Assembly (NCBI GenBank): GCA_027533385.1
Contig: JAPZUE010000006.1
Coordinates: 186,001-250,000 of the forward strand
From: Rhizobium sp.
GTDB taxonomy: Bacteria > Pseudomonadota > Alphaproteobacteria > Rhizobiales > Rhizobiaceae
DNA: 64,000 nt
Direction: 5' to 3'
The notes beneath the pieces were generated by a model. It saw only the letters and a list, made by a program, of their open reading frames with translations, did no database searches and was not told the DNA's origin. A program made the translations under genes and the position numbers. Of this stretch, positions 47,317 through 58,834 are shown piece after piece. How positions within the stretch are numbered: the first letter of the stretch is position 1; each line of letters begins with the position of its first letter.

Positions 47317-49311
47317 ATGATCTACAAGGCTATCGTCTTTCTCCCCCTGATCGGCTTTCTGATCGCCGGCCTTTTCGGCCGCCAGATCGGCGCCAAGGCT
47401 TCGGAATACATCACCACCGGTCTGATGATCATCGTGGCGGTCCTGTCGTGGATCGTGTTCTTCAATATCGCCATGAACCACGAGGCCCATGAGGTCATCA
47501 AGGTTCCGGTGCTGCGCTGGATCCAGTCCGGCGGCATTGATGTTGAATGGGCATTCCGCGTCGACACGCTGACCGCCGTCATGTTCGTGGTCGTCAACTC
47601 GGTGTCGTGCCTCGTGCACCTCTACTCGATCGGCTACATGCATCATGATCCGCATCGGCCGCGCTTCTTCGCCTATCTGTCGCTCTTCACCTTCGCGATG
47701 CTCATGCTCATCACGTCGGACAACCTGCTGCAGATGTTCTTCGGCTGGGAAGGCGTGGGTCTCGCGTCCTACCTGCTGATCGGCTTCTGGTACAAGAAGC
47801 CGTCAGCCTCGGCTGCCGCCATGAAGGCCTTCATCGTCAACCGTGTCGGTGACTTCGGCTTCATCCTCGGCATCGGTGCCATCTTCGTGATGTTCGGCTC
47901 GATCAACTTCGAGACGATCTTCGCCTCGGCCCAGACCTATCTCCCGACCGATCCAAACGCCGCGCCGGAAGTGGTTCTCAACCTCTTCGGCCTCGAGCTC
48001 GACCGCAGCCATGCACTGACCGGCGCCTGCCTGCTGCTCTTCATGGGCGCGATGGGCAAGTCGGCGCAGTTCCTGCTGCACACCTGGCTGCCGGACGCCA
48101 TGGAAGGCCCGACCCCGGTTTCGGCCCTCATTCACGCCGCAACCATGGTCACCGCCGGCGTCTTCCTCGTCGCCCGCATGTCGCCGGTCTTCGAACTGTC
48201 GCCGGATGCTTTGATGGTCGTCACCATCGTCGGTGCGATCACGGCCTTCTTCGCCGCGACCGTCGGCCTCGTGCAGAACGACATCAAGCGCGTCATCGCC
48301 TATTCGACCTGCTCGCAGCTCGGCTACATGTTCGTGGCACTCGGCGTCGGCGCTTATGGCGCAGCCGTCTTCCACCTCTTCACGCACGCCTTCTTCAAGG
48401 CGCTTCTGTTCCTTGGAGCTGGCTCGGTCATCCACGCCGTCGATGGCGAACAAGACATGCGCTACATGGGTGGCCTCCGGAAGCATATCCCGGTCACCTT
48501 CTGGGCCATGACGATCGGTACGATCGCGCTGACCGGCGTTGGTATCCCCGGAACGGTCATCGGTACGGCCGGCTTCTTCTCGAAGGACTACATCATCGAG
48601 TCGGCCTTTGCCTCGCATTCGGCTGTCGGTGGCTTTGCCTTCACGCTGCTGGTCATCGCGGCGCTGTTCACGAGCTTCTACTCGTGGCGTCTCGCCTTCC
48701 TGACCTTCTTCGGCAAGCCGCGCGCATCGGCGGATGTCATGCATCATGTGCATGAAAGCCCGCAGGTCATGCTGATCCCGTTCTACCTGCTCGGTTTCGG
48801 CGCGCTCTTTGCCGGCTTCATCTTCCACGACTACTTCTTCGGTCATCACTATGCCGAATTCTGGAAGGGAGCGCTCTTCACGCTGCCGACCAACACGGTC
48901 CTGGAAGAGTTCCATGAAGTGCCGAAGTGGGTGAAGTGGAGCCCGTTCATCGCCATGTCGATCGGCTTCGTCACCGCCTGGTACATGTATATCAAGAACC
49001 CTTCGGCCCCGAAGAAGCTCGCCGAACAGCAGTGGATGCTCTACCAGTTCCTGCTCAACAAGTGGTACTTCGACGAGCTCTACGACTTCCTCTTCGTTCG
49101 GTCCTCCAAGGCGCTCGGCCGCTTCCTCTGGAAGAAGGGTGACGTTGCCACCATCGACGCCTATGGCCCGAACGGCGTTGCCTCGGCCGTCAGCGGTCTG
49201 ACCCAGAAGGTCGTCCGCCTGCAGTCGGGTTACCTTTACCACTATGCGTTCGCGATGCTCATCGGCATTGCGGCCCTCGTTACCTGGATGATGCTCGGGA
49301 GCTCCCTCTGA
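47317..49311 (+). CDS. nuoL: NADH-quinone oxidoreductase subunit L
   Basis: This 664-aa antiporter-like subunit has about 16 membrane helices and the long lateral helix at the C terminus. Proton-path residues are in [20 protein letters not shown], the broken-helix region [20 protein letters not shown] and [16 protein letters not shown]. Its TGA overlaps the nuoM ATG by one base. Confidence 0.97.
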   Translation: MIYKAIVFLPLIGFLIAGLFGRQIGAKASEYITTGLMIIVAVLSWIVFFNIAMNHEAHEVIKVPVLRWIQSGGIDVEWAFRVDTLTAVMFVVVNSVSCLVHLYSIGYMHHDPHRPRFFAYLSLFTFAMLMLITSDNLLQMFFGWEGVGLASYLLIGFWYKKPSASAAAMKAFIVNRVGDFGFILGIGAIFVMFGSINFETIFASAQTYLPTDPNAAPEVVLNLFGLELDRSHALTGACLLLFMGAMGKSAQFLLHTWLPDAMEGPTPVSALIHAATMVTAGVFLVARMSPVFELSPDALMVVTIVGAITAFFAATVGLVQNDIKRVIAYSTCSQLGYMFVALGVGAYGAAVFHLFTHAFFKALLFLGAGSVIHAVDGEQDMRYMGGLRKHIPVTFWAMTIGTIALTGVGIPGTVIGTAGFFSKDYIIESAFASHSAVGGFAFTLLVIAALFTSFYSWRLAFLTFFGKPRASADVMHHVHESPQVMLIPFYLLGFGALFAGFIFHDYFFGHHYAEFWKGALFTLPTNTVLEEFHEVPKWVKWSPFIAMSIGFVTAWYMYIKNPSAPKKLAEQQWMLYQFLLNKWYFDELYDFLFVRSSKALGRFLWKKGDVATIDAYGPNGVASAVSGLTQKVVRLQSGYLYHYAFAMLIGIAALVTWMMLGSSL

Positions 49312-50822
49312 TGACCGATTGGCCCATTCTCTCGACGGTCACCTTCCTTCCTCTGGTCGGCGTGGCCCTGCTGCTGCTGACCCGGGGTGACACGGTGCAG
49401 GGTCGCCGCAACATCCTGAACGTGTCGCTGCTGACGACGGTCTTCACCTTCGTCGTGTCGCTCTTCATCTGGATCAACTTCGACAATTCGAACACCGGCT
49501 TCCAGATGGTGGAGAAGCATGCCTGGCTCGGAACCGGGATCTCCTACCATGTCGGCGTCGACGGCATCTCGATGCTCTTCGTCATCCTGACGACGCTGCT
49601 CATGCCCTTCTGCATTCTCGCGAGCTGGAACTCGGTCGAGAAGCGCCTGAAGGAATACATGATCGCCTTCCTGGTGCTCGAGACCCTGATGATCGGCGTC
49701 TTCGTGTCGCTCGACATCGTTCTGTTCTACGTCTTCTTCGAAGCCGGCCTCATCCCGATGTTCATCATCATCGGCGTCTGGGGTGGCAAGGACCGCGTCT
49801 ACGCGTCGTACAAGTTCTTCCTCTACACGCTGCTCGGCTCGGTGCTGATGCTGCTCGCCATCATGGCCATGTATTGGGAAGCCGGCACGACGGATATCGC
49901 ACTGCTGCTGCAGTATGACTTCCCGCCGCAGATGCAGACCTGGCTCTGGCTTGCCTTCTTCACCTCCTTTGCGGTGAAGATGCCGATGTGGCCGGTTCAT
50001 ACCTGGCTGCCGGACGCGCACGTGCAGGCACCGACCGCTGGCTCCGTCATCCTGGCGGGCATCCTCCTGAAGCTTGGCGGCTACGGCTTCCTGCGCTTCT
50101 CGCTGCCGATGTTCCCGCTCGCTTCCGACTTTTTCGCGCCGTTCGTCTTCGCGCTGTCGGTCATTGCCATCATCTACACCTCGCTGGTCGCGATGATGCA
50201 GGAAGACATCAAGAAGCTGATCGCCTATTCCTCCGTCGCCCACATGGGTTACGTGACCATGGGTATCTTTGCCGCCAACCAGCAGGGTGTGCAGGGTGCG
50301 ATCTTCCAGATGATCAGCCACGGCTTTGTCTCCGGCGCGCTCTTCCTCTGCGTCGGCGTGATCTATGATCGTCTCCATACCCGCGAGATCGCGGCCTATG
50401 GTGGCCTGGTCAACAACATGCCGAAATATGCGCTGGCCTTCATGGTCTTCACCATGGCCAATGTCGGCCTGCCGGGCACCTCGGGCTTTATCGGCGAATT
50501 CCTGACCCTCGTCGGCGTGTTCCGCGTCAACACCTGGGTCGCACTCTTCGCCGCCACCGGCGTCATCCTTTCGGCTGGCTATGCGCTCTGGCTCTATCGT
50601 CGGGTCATTTTCGGTGCGCTCGAAAAAGAGAGCCTGAAGAGCATGCTCGACCTGACCGCCCGCGAAAAGCTCGTGCTTTATCCGCTGATCGTGCTCACCA
50701 TCTTCTTCGGCGTCTACCCGGCTCCCATCCTCGATGCGACCGCCGCTTCCGTCGACAATCTGGTGAACAACTACTCCGCAGCCTTGCAAGCAGCCCAGTC
50801 TCTGGCGCTGGTTGCGAACTGA
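49311..50822 (+). CDS. nuoM: NADH-quinone oxidoreductase subunit M
   Basis: This 503-aa antiporter-like subunit has about 14 helices. Conserved sites are [20 protein letters not shown] with its key glutamate, [20 protein letters not shown] and [17 protein letters not shown]. Translation starts on the last base of the nuoL stop (TGATG). Confidence 0.97.
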   Translation: MTDWPILSTVTFLPLVGVALLLLTRGDTVQGRRNILNVSLLTTVFTFVVSLFIWINFDNSNTGFQMVEKHAWLGTGISYHVGVDGISMLFVILTTLLMPFCILASWNSVEKRLKEYMIAFLVLETLMIGVFVSLDIVLFYVFFEAGLIPMFIIIGVWGGKDRVYASYKFFLYTLLGSVLMLLAIMAMYWEAGTTDIALLLQYDFPPQMQTWLWLAFFTSFAVKMPMWPVHTWLPDAHVQAPTAGSVILAGILLKLGGYGFLRFSLPMFPLASDFFAPFVFALSVIAIIYTSLVAMMQEDIKKLIAYSSVAHMGYVTMGIFAANQQGVQGAIFQMISHGFVSGALFLCVGVIYDRLHTREIAAYGGLVNNMPKYALAFMVFTMANVGLPGTSGFIGEFLTLVGVFRVNTWVALFAATGVILSAGYALWLYRRVIFGALEKESLKSMLDLTAREKLVLYPLIVLTIFFGVYPAPILDATAASVDNLVNNYSAALQAAQSLALVAN

Positions 50823-50840
50823 CGACAGGATCCTTTGGAC

Positions 50841-52286
50841 ATGACCGTTGAAACTCTCATTGCTAGCCTGCACCTGGTCACGCCGGAACTGATCCTGGCC
50901 GTGGGCGCCATGGTGCTGCTCATGATCGGCGTGTTTTCGGGCGAGAAGTCGAACAGTGTCGTCACCGGACTTGCGATCGCACTCCTGATCTTCTCGGGCG
51001 CCTGGCTCATCTTCTCCGGTGCGGAAGGAGAAGCCTTCAACGGCGCCTACCTCGCCGACGGCTATGCGACCTTCATGAAGGTGCTCGCCCTGATCGGTTC
51101 GGTCACTGCGATGATCATGGCGGTCGGTCACGCCCGCTACGACCACCTCGACAAGTTCGAGTTCCCGGTTCTGCTCGTGCTCGCGACCCTCGGCGTCATG
51201 CTGCTGATCTCGGCCAATGACCTGATTGCCCTTTATCTCGGCCTCGAACTGATGTCGCTTGCCCTCTACGTCGTCGCTGCAATCAACCGCGACAGCCTGC
51301 GCTCAACCGAAGCCGGCCTCAAGTACTTCGTCCTTGGCGCGCTGTCCTCGGGCATGCTGCTTTACGGCATGTCGCTGGTCTATGGCTTCACCGGCAACAC
51401 CGGCTTCGACGAGATTGCAGCGGTTCTGTCGCAGGGCGAACCCTCGCTCGGCCTGATCTTCGGTCTCGTCTTTGTGCTGGCCGGTCTGGCATTCAAGATC
51501 TCGGCCGTGCCGTTCCACATGTGGACGCCGGATGTTTACGAAGGCGCACCGACCCCGGTCACCGCCTTCCTGGCCGCTGCCCCGAAGATCGGCGCCATGG
51601 CGATCTTCGTCCGTATCGTCATCGAAGCTTTCCTGCCGATCTTCGCCGAATGGCAGCAGATCGTCGTCTTCATCGCGATTGCTTCGATGGTTCTCGGTTC
51701 GGTCGCCGCAATCGGTCAGAAGAACATCAAGCGACTGATGGCCTATTCCTCCATCGGTCACATGGGCTATGCGCTGGTCGGCCTCGCCGCCGGCAATGAC
51801 ACCGGCGTCGCCGGCGTCCTGCTCTACATGATGATCTATCTGGTCATGACGCTCGGCACCTTCGCCTGCATCATGGCCATGCGCCAGAAGGAGGGCGGCA
51901 ATGTCGAGAATATCGACGATCTCGCCGGCCTGTCGACCACGCGCCCCTTCATGGCCTTCGTGCTGACTGCGCTGATGTTCTCGCTCGCCGGCATCCCGCC
52001 GCTGGCTGGCTTCTTCGCCAAGTACTTCGTCTTCGTGGCTGCCATCGAAGCCAAGCTCTATGCGCTGGCCATCATCGGTGTGCTCGCCTCGGTCATCGGC
52101 GCCTACTACTACCTGCGCATCATCAAGGTCATGTGGTTCGACGAGGCCAAGGGCGAATTCGCCCGCACCTCCATTGAGCTGCGCCTCGTCTTCGGTCTCT
52201 CCGGTCTCTTCGTGGTCGGTTATGTCCTCTTCGGCGGCCCGCTTGGCACGGCTGCAGAGGCTGCTGCAAAGACGTTGTTTAATTGA
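50841..52286 (+). CDS. nuoN: NADH-quinone oxidoreductase subunit N
   Basis: This 481-aa antiporter-like subunit closes the Complex I set. Conserved stretches are [37 protein letters not shown] and [19 protein letters not shown]. The ATG at 50841 is 10 bp after AGGA; an in-frame TTG six bases earlier is less likely. Its stop is overlapped by the birA start. Confidence 0.96.
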   Translation: MTVETLIASLHLVTPELILAVGAMVLLMIGVFSGEKSNSVVTGLAIALLIFSGAWLIFSGAEGEAFNGAYLADGYATFMKVLALIGSVTAMIMAVGHARYDHLDKFEFPVLLVLATLGVMLLISANDLIALYLGLELMSLALYVVAAINRDSLRSTEAGLKYFVLGALSSGMLLYGMSLVYGFTGNTGFDEIAAVLSQGEPSLGLIFGLVFVLAGLAFKISAVPFHMWTPDVYEGAPTPVTAFLAAAPKIGAMAIFVRIVIEAFLPIFAEWQQIVVFIAIASMVLGSVAAIGQKNIKRLMAYSSIGHMGYALVGLAAGNDTGVAGVLLYMMIYLVMTLGTFACIMAMRQKEGGNVENIDDLAGLSTTRPFMAFVLTALMFSLAGIPPLAGFFAKYFVFVAAIEAKLYALAIIGVLASVIGAYYYLRIIKVMWFDEAKGEFARTSIELRLVFGLSGLFVVGYVLFGGPLGTAAEAAAKTLFN

Positions 52287-53050
52287 CCAGTTTCGGAAGA
52301 CCGCGCCGGATTTCGCTTGATGATTTCCGGCACGAGGCCCTCGACGATGTTTCGTCTACCAACACGGAAGCCTTCGCCCGCGCTCGCGCGGGCGATTCCG
52401 GTTTTCTATGGGTCACGGCGGAACGCCAGACCGGTGGTCGCGGCCGACGCGGTCGCCAATGGGTCTCGGAGCGGGGCAATCTCTATTCGACCCTGCTTTT
52501 GATTGATCCCGCACCGACCGAGACCCTGGCGTCACTGCCACTGGCCGTGGCCGTCGCGGTGCATGCCGCCATTCAGACGGTCATTCCCGCCGGCGGAGAA
52601 CCGGTCGAGATCAAGTGGCCGAATGATGTTCTGATCGGGCGCAAGAAGACCTCCGGTATCCTGATCGAGGCGGAGCGTCTGGCCGATGGTCGCATGGCAC
52701 TGGCCATCGGGATCGGGATCAACATCAAGGCCCGCCCGGATCTGGCGCTTTACCCGGTGACCTCGCTCGCCGATCAGGGCGCCGCGATTTCCGCTCAGGA
52801 GCTCTTCGCCCATCTCTTCGCCGAGATGGCAGATGTCCTGGCCATCTGGGATCAGGGCAGGGGCATTGCCGAAATCGTCCGGCGCTGGCGCCGCGTCGCC
52901 TGCGGGATCGGTGAGAAAATCACGGTGAACCTGCCGGATCGCTCGATTTCCGGTATCTTTTCCGGAATCGATGATAAGGGAATTTTGTTGCTCGACCGGG
53001 GCCCCGACGGAATGATGTCGGTGGCGGCCGGAGATGTGTTTTTCGGGTAG
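52283..53050 (+). CDS. birA: Biotin--[acetyl-CoA-carboxylase] ligase (class I BirA)
   Basis: This 255-aa enzyme activates biotin and attaches it to carboxylase carrier domains. The biotin-binding loop is in [14 protein letters not shown], followed by [20 protein letters not shown] and [11 protein letters not shown]. No N-terminal DNA-binding domain is present, so it is not a repressor like E. coli BirA. The start is a TTG within the nuoN stop (TTGA), which implies translational coupling to nuoN. Confidence 0.93.
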   Translation: MTSFGRPRRISLDDFRHEALDDVSSTNTEAFARARAGDSGFLWVTAERQTGGRGRRGRQWVSERGNLYSTLLLIDPAPTETLASLPLAVAVAVHAAIQTVIPAGGEPVEIKWPNDVLIGRKKTSGILIEAERLADGRMALAIGIGINIKARPDLALYPVTSLADQGAAISAQELFAHLFAEMADVLAIWDQGRGIAEIVRRWRRVACGIGEKITVNLPDRSISGIFSGIDDKGILLLDRGPDGMMSVAAGDVFFG

Positions 53051-53068
53051 ACTGGATCGGAAGTAAGA

Positions 53069-54736
53069 ATGGCCAAGAACGACGAACTGGTTTTCCTGCC
53101 GCTGGGCGGCGTGGGTGAAATCGGCATGAACCTCGCATTGTACGGCTATGGCCCGCCGTCCAATCGTCAGTGGATCATGGTCGACTGCGGCGTGACCTTT
53201 GCCGGCCCCGATCTGCCGGGTGTTGATCTGGTCCTGCCCGATATTCGCTTCATCAAGTCGCAGAAAAAGAATCTCAAGGGCATCATCATCACCCATGCCC
53301 ATGAAGACCATTATGGCGCCCTGAACGATCTCTGGCCTGGCCTGAACGTTCCGGTCTATGCCTCGCGCTTCACCGCCGGCATGCTGGAGGCCAAGCGTGA
53401 CTATGAAGGTTCGCGCGCCGAGATCCCGATCACGCCCTTCAAGCAGGGCGACCGTATCAATGTCGGCCCCTTCGCGATCGAAGCGATTGGCGTCAACCAC
53501 TCGATCCCCGAGCCGATGTCGCTCGTCATCCGCACACCGCTTGGCAATGTCGTTCATACCGGCGACTGGAAGATCGACCACAATCCCTCGCTCGGACCGC
53601 TGACTGACGAAGCCCGTTTCCGCGCCGTGGGGGAGGAGGGCGTACTGGCATTGCTCTGCGACTCGACCAATGCGCTGCGCGATGGCGTCTCGCCCTCGGA
53701 AGAGGAAGTTTCCAAGGGCCTGCAGAAGATCATCGAGGCCGCCGAAGGCCGCGTCGCCATCACCACCTTTTCGTCGAATGTCGGCCGTATCCGCTCCATT
53801 GCCCAGGCCGCCGAAGCGGCCGGTCGTGAGGTCCTGCTGCTCGGCAGCTCGCTGAAGCGTGTGACGGCGGTCGCAGACGACATCGGCATCATGCAGGGCA
53901 TCAAGCCCTTTATCGCCGAAGACGAATACGGCTTCATCCCGCGCGACAAGATCGTGGTCATCCTGACCGGCTCCCAGGGGGAGCCGCGCGCAGCGCTTGC
54001 CAAGCTCTCGCGCGACGAGATGCGCAATGTCGCGCTGACCTCTGGCGATACGGTCGTCTTCTCCTCGCGCGCCATTCCCGGCAACGAAAAGGCCATTCTC
54101 GAGATCAAGAATGGTCTGATCGAGCAGGGCGTACACATCATCACCGACAGTGAAGCGCTCGTGCATGTCTCCGGCCACCCGCGTCGCAACGAGCTTCTGA
54201 AAATGTATGAATGGGTCCGCCCGCAGATGCTGGTTCCCGTCCATGGCGAAGCAGCCCATCTGGTGGCGCAGCGGGATCTCGCCTTGCAGGCCGGCATTCC
54301 GCTGGTCCCGCATGTCCGCAATGGTGACATCCTGAGGATTGCCCCGGGCCCGGCCGAAGTCATCGACCAGGCCCCCTTCGGCCGCGTCTACAAGGACGGC
54401 AAGCTGGTGGGCGACATCGAGGAAATGGGCATCGCCGACCGCAAGAAGCTCGCCTATGTCGGCCATGTCGCCGTCAGCGTGCTTCTCGACAGCCGCTACG
54501 ACTTCCTCGGCGACCCTGATGTCGTGCCCTTTGGCCTGCCGGAATTCGATGACGAAGGCGAGTCGATGGAGGATACCCTCTATGACGCCGTCCTCGGTGC
54601 TGTCGAGAGCATCCCGCGCAGCCGCCGCAAGGATCTGGAGACCGTTCGCGAGGCGGTTCGCCGCGCAGTACGCTCCACGGCCAACGAAGCCTGGGGCAAG
54701 AAGCCCGTCGTTACGGTCTTCCTGACCAAAGTCTGA
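53069..54736 (+). CDS. rnj: Ribonuclease J
   Basis: This 555-aa metallo-beta-lactamase/beta-CASP ribonuclease acts on mRNA turnover and rRNA maturation. The zinc site is in THAHEDHYGAL at about residue 75, with later ligands in VVHTGDWKIDH. The beta-CASP part includes LTGSQGEPRAALAKL and VHVSGHPRRNEL. It lies 18 bp downstream of birA. GATCGGAAGTAAGA precedes the ATG. Confidence 0.95.
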   Translation: MAKNDELVFLPLGGVGEIGMNLALYGYGPPSNRQWIMVDCGVTFAGPDLPGVDLVLPDIRFIKSQKKNLKGIIITHAHEDHYGALNDLWPGLNVPVYASRFTAGMLEAKRDYEGSRAEIPITPFKQGDRINVGPFAIEAIGVNHSIPEPMSLVIRTPLGNVVHTGDWKIDHNPSLGPLTDEARFRAVGEEGVLALLCDSTNALRDGVSPSEEEVSKGLQKIIEAAEGRVAITTFSSNVGRIRSIAQAAEAAGREVLLLGSSLKRVTAVADDIGIMQGIKPFIAEDEYGFIPRDKIVVILTGSQGEPRAALAKLSRDEMRNVALTSGDTVVFSSRAIPGNEKAILEIKNGLIEQGVHIITDSEALVHVSGHPRRNELLKMYEWVRPQMLVPVHGEAAHLVAQRDLALQAGIPLVPHVRNGDILRIAPGPAEVIDQAPFGRVYKDGKLVGDIEEMGIADRKKLAYVGHVAVSVLLDSRYDFLGDPDVVPFGLPEFDDEGESMEDTLYDAVLGAVESIPRSRRKDLETVREAVRRAVRSTANEAWGKKPVVTVFLTKV

Positions 54737-54791
54737 GGGACGGCGCGGGCAGGGATGACCTAATCTTTGTCCGCAAAGACGGGAGGAAAAC

Positions 54792-55196
54792 ATGCTCGGC
54801 CGCGTCAATCACATCGCCATCGCAGTTCCGGATCTTGCCCTCGCGACCGCGAGCTATCGCGACACGCTGGGGGCTAAGGTCTCCCAGGCGCAGGCGCTGC
54901 CAGAACATGGCGTGACCGTTGTTTTCGTCGAACTCGAGAACACCAAGGTCGAACTCCTGGAGCCGCTCGGCGAAGGCTCCCCGATCGCCGCCTTCCTGGA
55001 GAAAAACCCCTCGGGCGGCATGCACCATATCTGCTACGAGGTGAATGATATCCTCGCCGCACGTGACCAGCTCTCGGCCTCCGGCGCCCGCGTACTCGGC
55101 AGCGGCGAACCCAAGATCGGTGCCCATGGCAAGCCGGTCCTGTTTTTGCATCCAAAGGACTTTTTCGGTACGTTGATCGAGCTGGAGCAGGTCTAG
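54792..55196 (+). CDS. mce: Methylmalonyl-CoA epimerase
   Basis: This 134-aa VOC-fold protein interconverts the methylmalonyl-CoA epimers in propionate metabolism. It starts LGRVNHIAIAVPDLALATAS with the first metal histidine, has the signature GGMHHICYEVNDI, and ends with FLHPKDFFGTLIELEQV. GGGAGGAAAAC precedes the ATG. It follows rnj at 55 bp in the same direction. Confidence 0.93.
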   Translation: MLGRVNHIAIAVPDLALATASYRDTLGAKVSQAQALPEHGVTVVFVELENTKVELLEPLGEGSPIAAFLEKNPSGGMHHICYEVNDILAARDQLSASGARVLGSGEPKIGAHGKPVLFLHPKDFFGTLIELEQV

Positions 55197-55342
55197 CGCC
55201 CGTTCACGCGCGGATGAAGCGTTGTTGATCGAAAGCGGGCCTTGCCTGCGACGCTTTGGCCTTTGTGCCTCGTGGCATCCGCGATTATAGGGAACAAACG
55301 ACGCAGGCGGGGACCTGCCGTACAGCTCTGGAGCGAAACATC

Positions 55343-55621
55343 ATGGCGATCCTGTCGGGACTGGCGGTCTATTTCGTGATCTGGTGGCTGGTGCTGTTTG
55401 CAGTCCTGCCGATCGGACTGCGCACCCAGGACGAAGACCAGAGCGTCGTGCCGGGATCCGTGGCAAGCGCTCCGGCGCGGTTTCGCGCCAAACGCATCTT
55501 CCTGATGACGAGTGTCGTTGCAGCGGTGATCTATGGTGCATGGTATGTGGCCGGCACCTATTTCGGCATCGGCTTCAATGACCTTCCTATCATCGTCCCG
55601 GGGCTTGAGCCGCGGGCTTGA
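55343..55621 (+). CDS. DUF1467 family small membrane protein
   Basis: This 92-aa protein has two membrane helices (about residues 5-26 and 52-74) around a short charged loop (LRTQDEDQSVVPGSVASAP). The family is common in alphaproteobacteria, often next to mce or proS, and has no known function. The ATG at 55343 follows GGAGCGAAACATC; longer in-frame starts upstream are not supported. Confidence 0.82.
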   Translation: MAILSGLAVYFVIWWLVLFAVLPIGLRTQDEDQSVVPGSVASAPARFRAKRIFLMTSVVAAVIYGAWYVAGTYFGIGFNDLPIIVPGLEPRA

Positions 55622-55658
55622 AAAGGCAGGGTGGGATCCCTGTCCGCGTCAAGAAGGC

Positions 55659-55804
55659 AAAAAAAAACAAGGTCAAAAGACCTTGTTCGAAGCTTCGCGT
55701 GATCCTTCACCAATTAAGGGGCTGCGAACGAGCGCGCCTAGATCTGATCCTCCCAAGACTTGACCGCGAGTGTGGCAAAGATTTGTACTCCCTGCCTCTT
55801 TTAT
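55659..55804 (-). ncRNA. Candidate trans-encoded small RNA between DUF1467 and proS
   Basis: On the minus strand a promoter-like pair at 55839-55811 predicts a start near 55804. A strong intrinsic terminator lies at 55687-55659: AACAAGGTC, loop TTTT, GACCTTGTT, then nine T. The intervening 146 nt has no coding frame with a ribosome-binding site and contains purine-rich GGGAGGAT and GAGGCAGGGAG segments. The size and place recall the alphaproteobacterial ar-family sRNAs (possibly ar9) described near proS in Sinorhizobium; that assignment is from memory. Confidence 0.6.
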
Positions 55805-55810
55805 GGGCTG

Positions 55811-55839
55811 AACCTAGCCCAATCAGTGATCGTTGTCAC
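55811..55839 (-). promoter_or_regulatory. Candidate sRNA promoter
   Basis: On the minus strand GTGACA (55839-55834), a 17-bp spacer and TAGGTT (55816-55811) lie 7 nt before the predicted sRNA start. Confidence 0.5.
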
Positions 55840-56124
55840 CCCTGAATCTTGCAGAATTGTTACAGTCATCCAAAAAAAATTTTAGGCATGTTTTTGTCGC
55901 ATGGAGGTCATGGAATGACCGAATTTCTGGTGCCCTGTGCTGCGGTTCTTGTGCCGGCGTCCGCCGGCCGGGCAGGCTGAGCAGAGCTCCTGTGGGCTTC
56001 CACCGCGATCCATGCTTGCGGGTTTTCTTCTGTAGACCAACCAGCTATGAACGCTTCCTGACATCCCGTTTCAATCGCTGATTCCGCCTGTTCGGGCGGC
56101 ATCGACAACCATCTGGAATTCGTT
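55840..56124. other. Remaining intergenic region upstream of proS
   Basis: These 285 bp must hold the proS promoter. I see A- and T-runs at about 55872-55897 but no convincing -35/-10 pair, T-box, repeat or gene. Confidence 0.5.
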
Positions 56125-57447
56125 ATGCGTCTGTCGCGCTACTTCATGCCGATCCTGAAGGAAAACCCCAAGGAAGCCGAGATCGTGTCCCACCGTCTGA
56201 TGCTGCGGACGGGCATGATCCGCCAGCAGAGCCAGGGCATCTATTCCTGGCTGCCGCTCGGCAAGCGCGTGCTGGACAAGGTGAACGCGATCATCCGCGA
56301 GGAGCAGAACCGCGCCGGCGCCATCGAACTGTCGATGCCGACGCTTCAGTCGGCCGAGCTCTGGCAGGAAAGCGGCCGTTACGAGGCCTATGGCAAGGAA
56401 ATGCTGCGCATCAAGGACCGCCAGGAGCGTCCGATGCTCTACGGTCCGACCAACGAGGAAATGGTCACGGACATCTTCCGTTCCTACGTGAAGTCCTACA
56501 AGAGCCTGCCCCTCAACCTCTACCACATCCAGCTGAAGTTCCGTGACGAGATCCGCCCGCGTTTCGGCACCATGCGCTCGCGCGAATTCCTGATGAAGGA
56601 TGCCTATTCCTTCGATCTGACGCGCGAAGACGCCATCCATTCCTACAACAAGATGTTCGTTGCCTATCTGCGCACCTTCGACCGGCTTGGCCTGCGCGCC
56701 ATCCCGATGCGCGCCGACACCGGCCCGATCGGCGGCAACCACAGCCACGAATTCATCATTCTCGCCGACACCGGTGAATCGGAAGTCTTCTGCCACAAGA
56801 GCTTCGTCGATTTCGACATTCCCGCCGTCGACACCGATTTCGACAGCGTTGATGGCCTGCAGTCGGTCTTCGACAAGTGGACCTCGGTCTATGCCGCGAC
56901 CTCCGAAATGCATGACGAGGCCGCTTTTGATGCCATTCCGGAAGGCGAACGCCTCTCGGCGCGTGGCATCGAAGTTGGCCACATCTTCTATTTCGGCACC
57001 AAGTATTCCGAACCGATGGGCGCCAAGGTGCAGGGCCCCGACGGCAAGGAACACCTTGTCCACATGGGCTCTTATGGCATAGGCCCGACGCGCCTTGTTC
57101 CCGCCATCATCGAGGCCTCGCATGACGAGAACGGGATCATCTGGCCGGCCTCGGTCGCGCCTTTCGATGCCGTCGTGATCAACATGAAGCCCGGCGACGA
57201 AGGCTGCGACACGACCTGTGACCGCCTCTACGTCGCGCTGCAGAATGCCGGTAAGGATGTGCTCTACGACGACACCGACGATCGTGCCGGCACGAAGTTC
57301 GCGACCGCCGATCTGATCGGTGTTCCCGTCCAGGTAATCGCCGGCCCCCGCGCCGTCGCAGCCGGCGAAGTCGAGCTCAAGGACCGCAAGACCGGCGCCC
57401 GCGAGACGCTGACGATCGAAGCGGCGATCAACAAGCTGACGGCCTGA
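56125..57447 (+). CDS. proS: Prolyl-tRNA synthetase, short alphaproteobacterial type
   Basis: This 440-aa class II synthetase charges tRNA-Pro. Motif 2 is in [20 protein letters not shown] and motif 3 in [17 protein letters not shown]. The C-terminal anticodon-binding domain begins near residue 345. It lacks the large editing (INS) domain of the 570-aa E. coli enzyme, as is usual in Rhizobiales. GGAATTCGTT precedes the ATG. Confidence 0.97.
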   Translation: MRLSRYFMPILKENPKEAEIVSHRLMLRTGMIRQQSQGIYSWLPLGKRVLDKVNAIIREEQNRAGAIELSMPTLQSAELWQESGRYEAYGKEMLRIKDRQERPMLYGPTNEEMVTDIFRSYVKSYKSLPLNLYHIQLKFRDEIRPRFGTMRSREFLMKDAYSFDLTREDAIHSYNKMFVAYLRTFDRLGLRAIPMRADTGPIGGNHSHEFIILADTGESEVFCHKSFVDFDIPAVDTDFDSVDGLQSVFDKWTSVYAATSEMHDEAAFDAIPEGERLSARGIEVGHIFYFGTKYSEPMGAKVQGPDGKEHLVHMGSYGIGPTRLVPAIIEASHDENGIIWPASVAPFDAVVINMKPGDEGCDTTCDRLYVALQNAGKDVLYDDTDDRAGTKFATADLIGVPVQVIAGPRAVAAGEVELKDRKTGARETLTIEAAINKLTA

Positions 57448-57513
57448 GGCGAGAGAGCCTCAGCCGAACCGAGACTGGGCGCGCCATGAGCTAGCCCGAG
57501 GCAGGGAGAGACC

Positions 57514-58821
57514 ATGGCGACGACGGCCGCTGGCAACGAGACGGTGGACACGGGCAAGGCCGCATCCGCGCGCCCCTTTTCCGGATTTGAGCGGATGGTG
57601 GCCTGGCGCTATCTGCGTGCCCGGCGCAAGGAAGCCTTCATTTCCGTCATCGCGGGCTTTTCCTTCATCGGGATCATGCTCGGTGTGGCGACGCTGATCA
57701 TTGTCATGGCGGTGATGAACGGCTTCCGCACCGAGCTCGTCTCACGCATCCTCGGCATCAACGGCCACATGGTCGTTCAGGCCGTGGATCAGCCGCTCAG
57801 CGATTATGCCGGTCTTGCCGAACGCTTCGCGGCCGTTCCCGGCGTGACCATGGCCCTGCCGCTGGTCGAGGGCCAGACGCTCGCCTCGGGCCGTGAAGGG
57901 GCTGGAACCGGCGCACTCGTGCGCGGCATTCGCCCGGATGATCTGACCAAGCTCACCGTCGTGTCCTCGAACATCCGTCAGGGCGACATGGTCGGCTTCG
58001 CCACGGGGCAGGGCGTGCTGGTCGGCTCGCGCATGGCAGCCCAGTTGGGCCTGTCGGCCGGCGATACGATCACGCTGGTCTCCCCGGAAGGCGACATCAC
58101 GCCGCTTGGCGTCAATCCGCGGGTCAAGTCCTATCCCGTCTCGGCGATCTTCGAGATCGGGATGTCGGAATATGACGCCTCTATCATCTACATGCCGCTG
58201 GAAGAGGCGCAGCTCTATTTCAATGTCGAGGGCATCGTCCAGTCGATCGAGCTTTTCATCGCCGATCCCGATGCCGTCGATGAGCTTCGCCCGCAGATCG
58301 AGGAAGCTGCCGGCCGGCAGATATTCCTCACCGACTGGCGCCAGCGCAACCAGACCTTCTTCTCGGCGCTTCAGGTCGAGCGCAACGTGATGTTCATGAT
58401 CCTGACGCTGATCGTGCTCGTTGCCGCGCTCAACATCATCTCGGGTCTGATCATGCTGGTGAAGGACAAGGCAAGCGACATTGCCATCCTGCGCACCATG
58501 GGGGCCACCTCGGGCGCCATCATGCGCATCTTCTTCATGACGGGCGCCGCGATCGGCACGGCGGGCACGCTCGCCGGTGTCTTCCTCGGCGTTATCGTCT
58601 GTCTGAACATCGAGAGCATCCGCCAGTTCTTCTCCTGGATCTCCGGTACCGTGCTGTTTGACCCCGAGCTTTACTTCCTGAGCCAGCTGCCGGCCGACAT
58701 GAACATGAGCGAGACGATCTCCGTTGTCGTCATGGCGCTCAGCCTGTCCTTCATGGCGACCATCTTCCCCGCCTGGCGGGCCTCGCGTCTGGATCCCGTC
58801 CAGGCCCTGCGTTACGAATGA
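57514..58821 (+). CDS. lolC: Lipoprotein-releasing ABC transporter permease (LolC/LolE type)
   Basis: This 435-aa inner-membrane protein has one N-terminal helix, a large periplasmic domain and three C-terminal helices. [20 protein letters not shown] and the C-terminal [27 protein letters not shown] ending (residues about 413-435) are typical. With only one permease gene next to lolD, it probably acts as a homodimer. GGGAGAGACC precedes the ATG. Confidence 0.93.
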   Translation: MATTAAGNETVDTGKAASARPFSGFERMVAWRYLRARRKEAFISVIAGFSFIGIMLGVATLIIVMAVMNGFRTELVSRILGINGHMVVQAVDQPLSDYAGLAERFAAVPGVTMALPLVEGQTLASGREGAGTGALVRGIRPDDLTKLTVVSSNIRQGDMVGFATGQGVLVGSRMAAQLGLSAGDTITLVSPEGDITPLGVNPRVKSYPVSAIFEIGMSEYDASIIYMPLEEAQLYFNVEGIVQSIELFIADPDAVDELRPQIEEAAGRQIFLTDWRQRNQTFFSALQVERNVMFMILTLIVLVAALNIISGLIMLVKDKASDIAILRTMGATSGAIMRIFFMTGAAIGTAGTLAGVFLGVIVCLNIESIRQFFSWISGTVLFDPELYFLSQLPADMNMSETISVVVMALSLSFMATIFPAWRASRLDPVQALRYE

Positions 58822-58834
58822 GGATGCCGAGATA

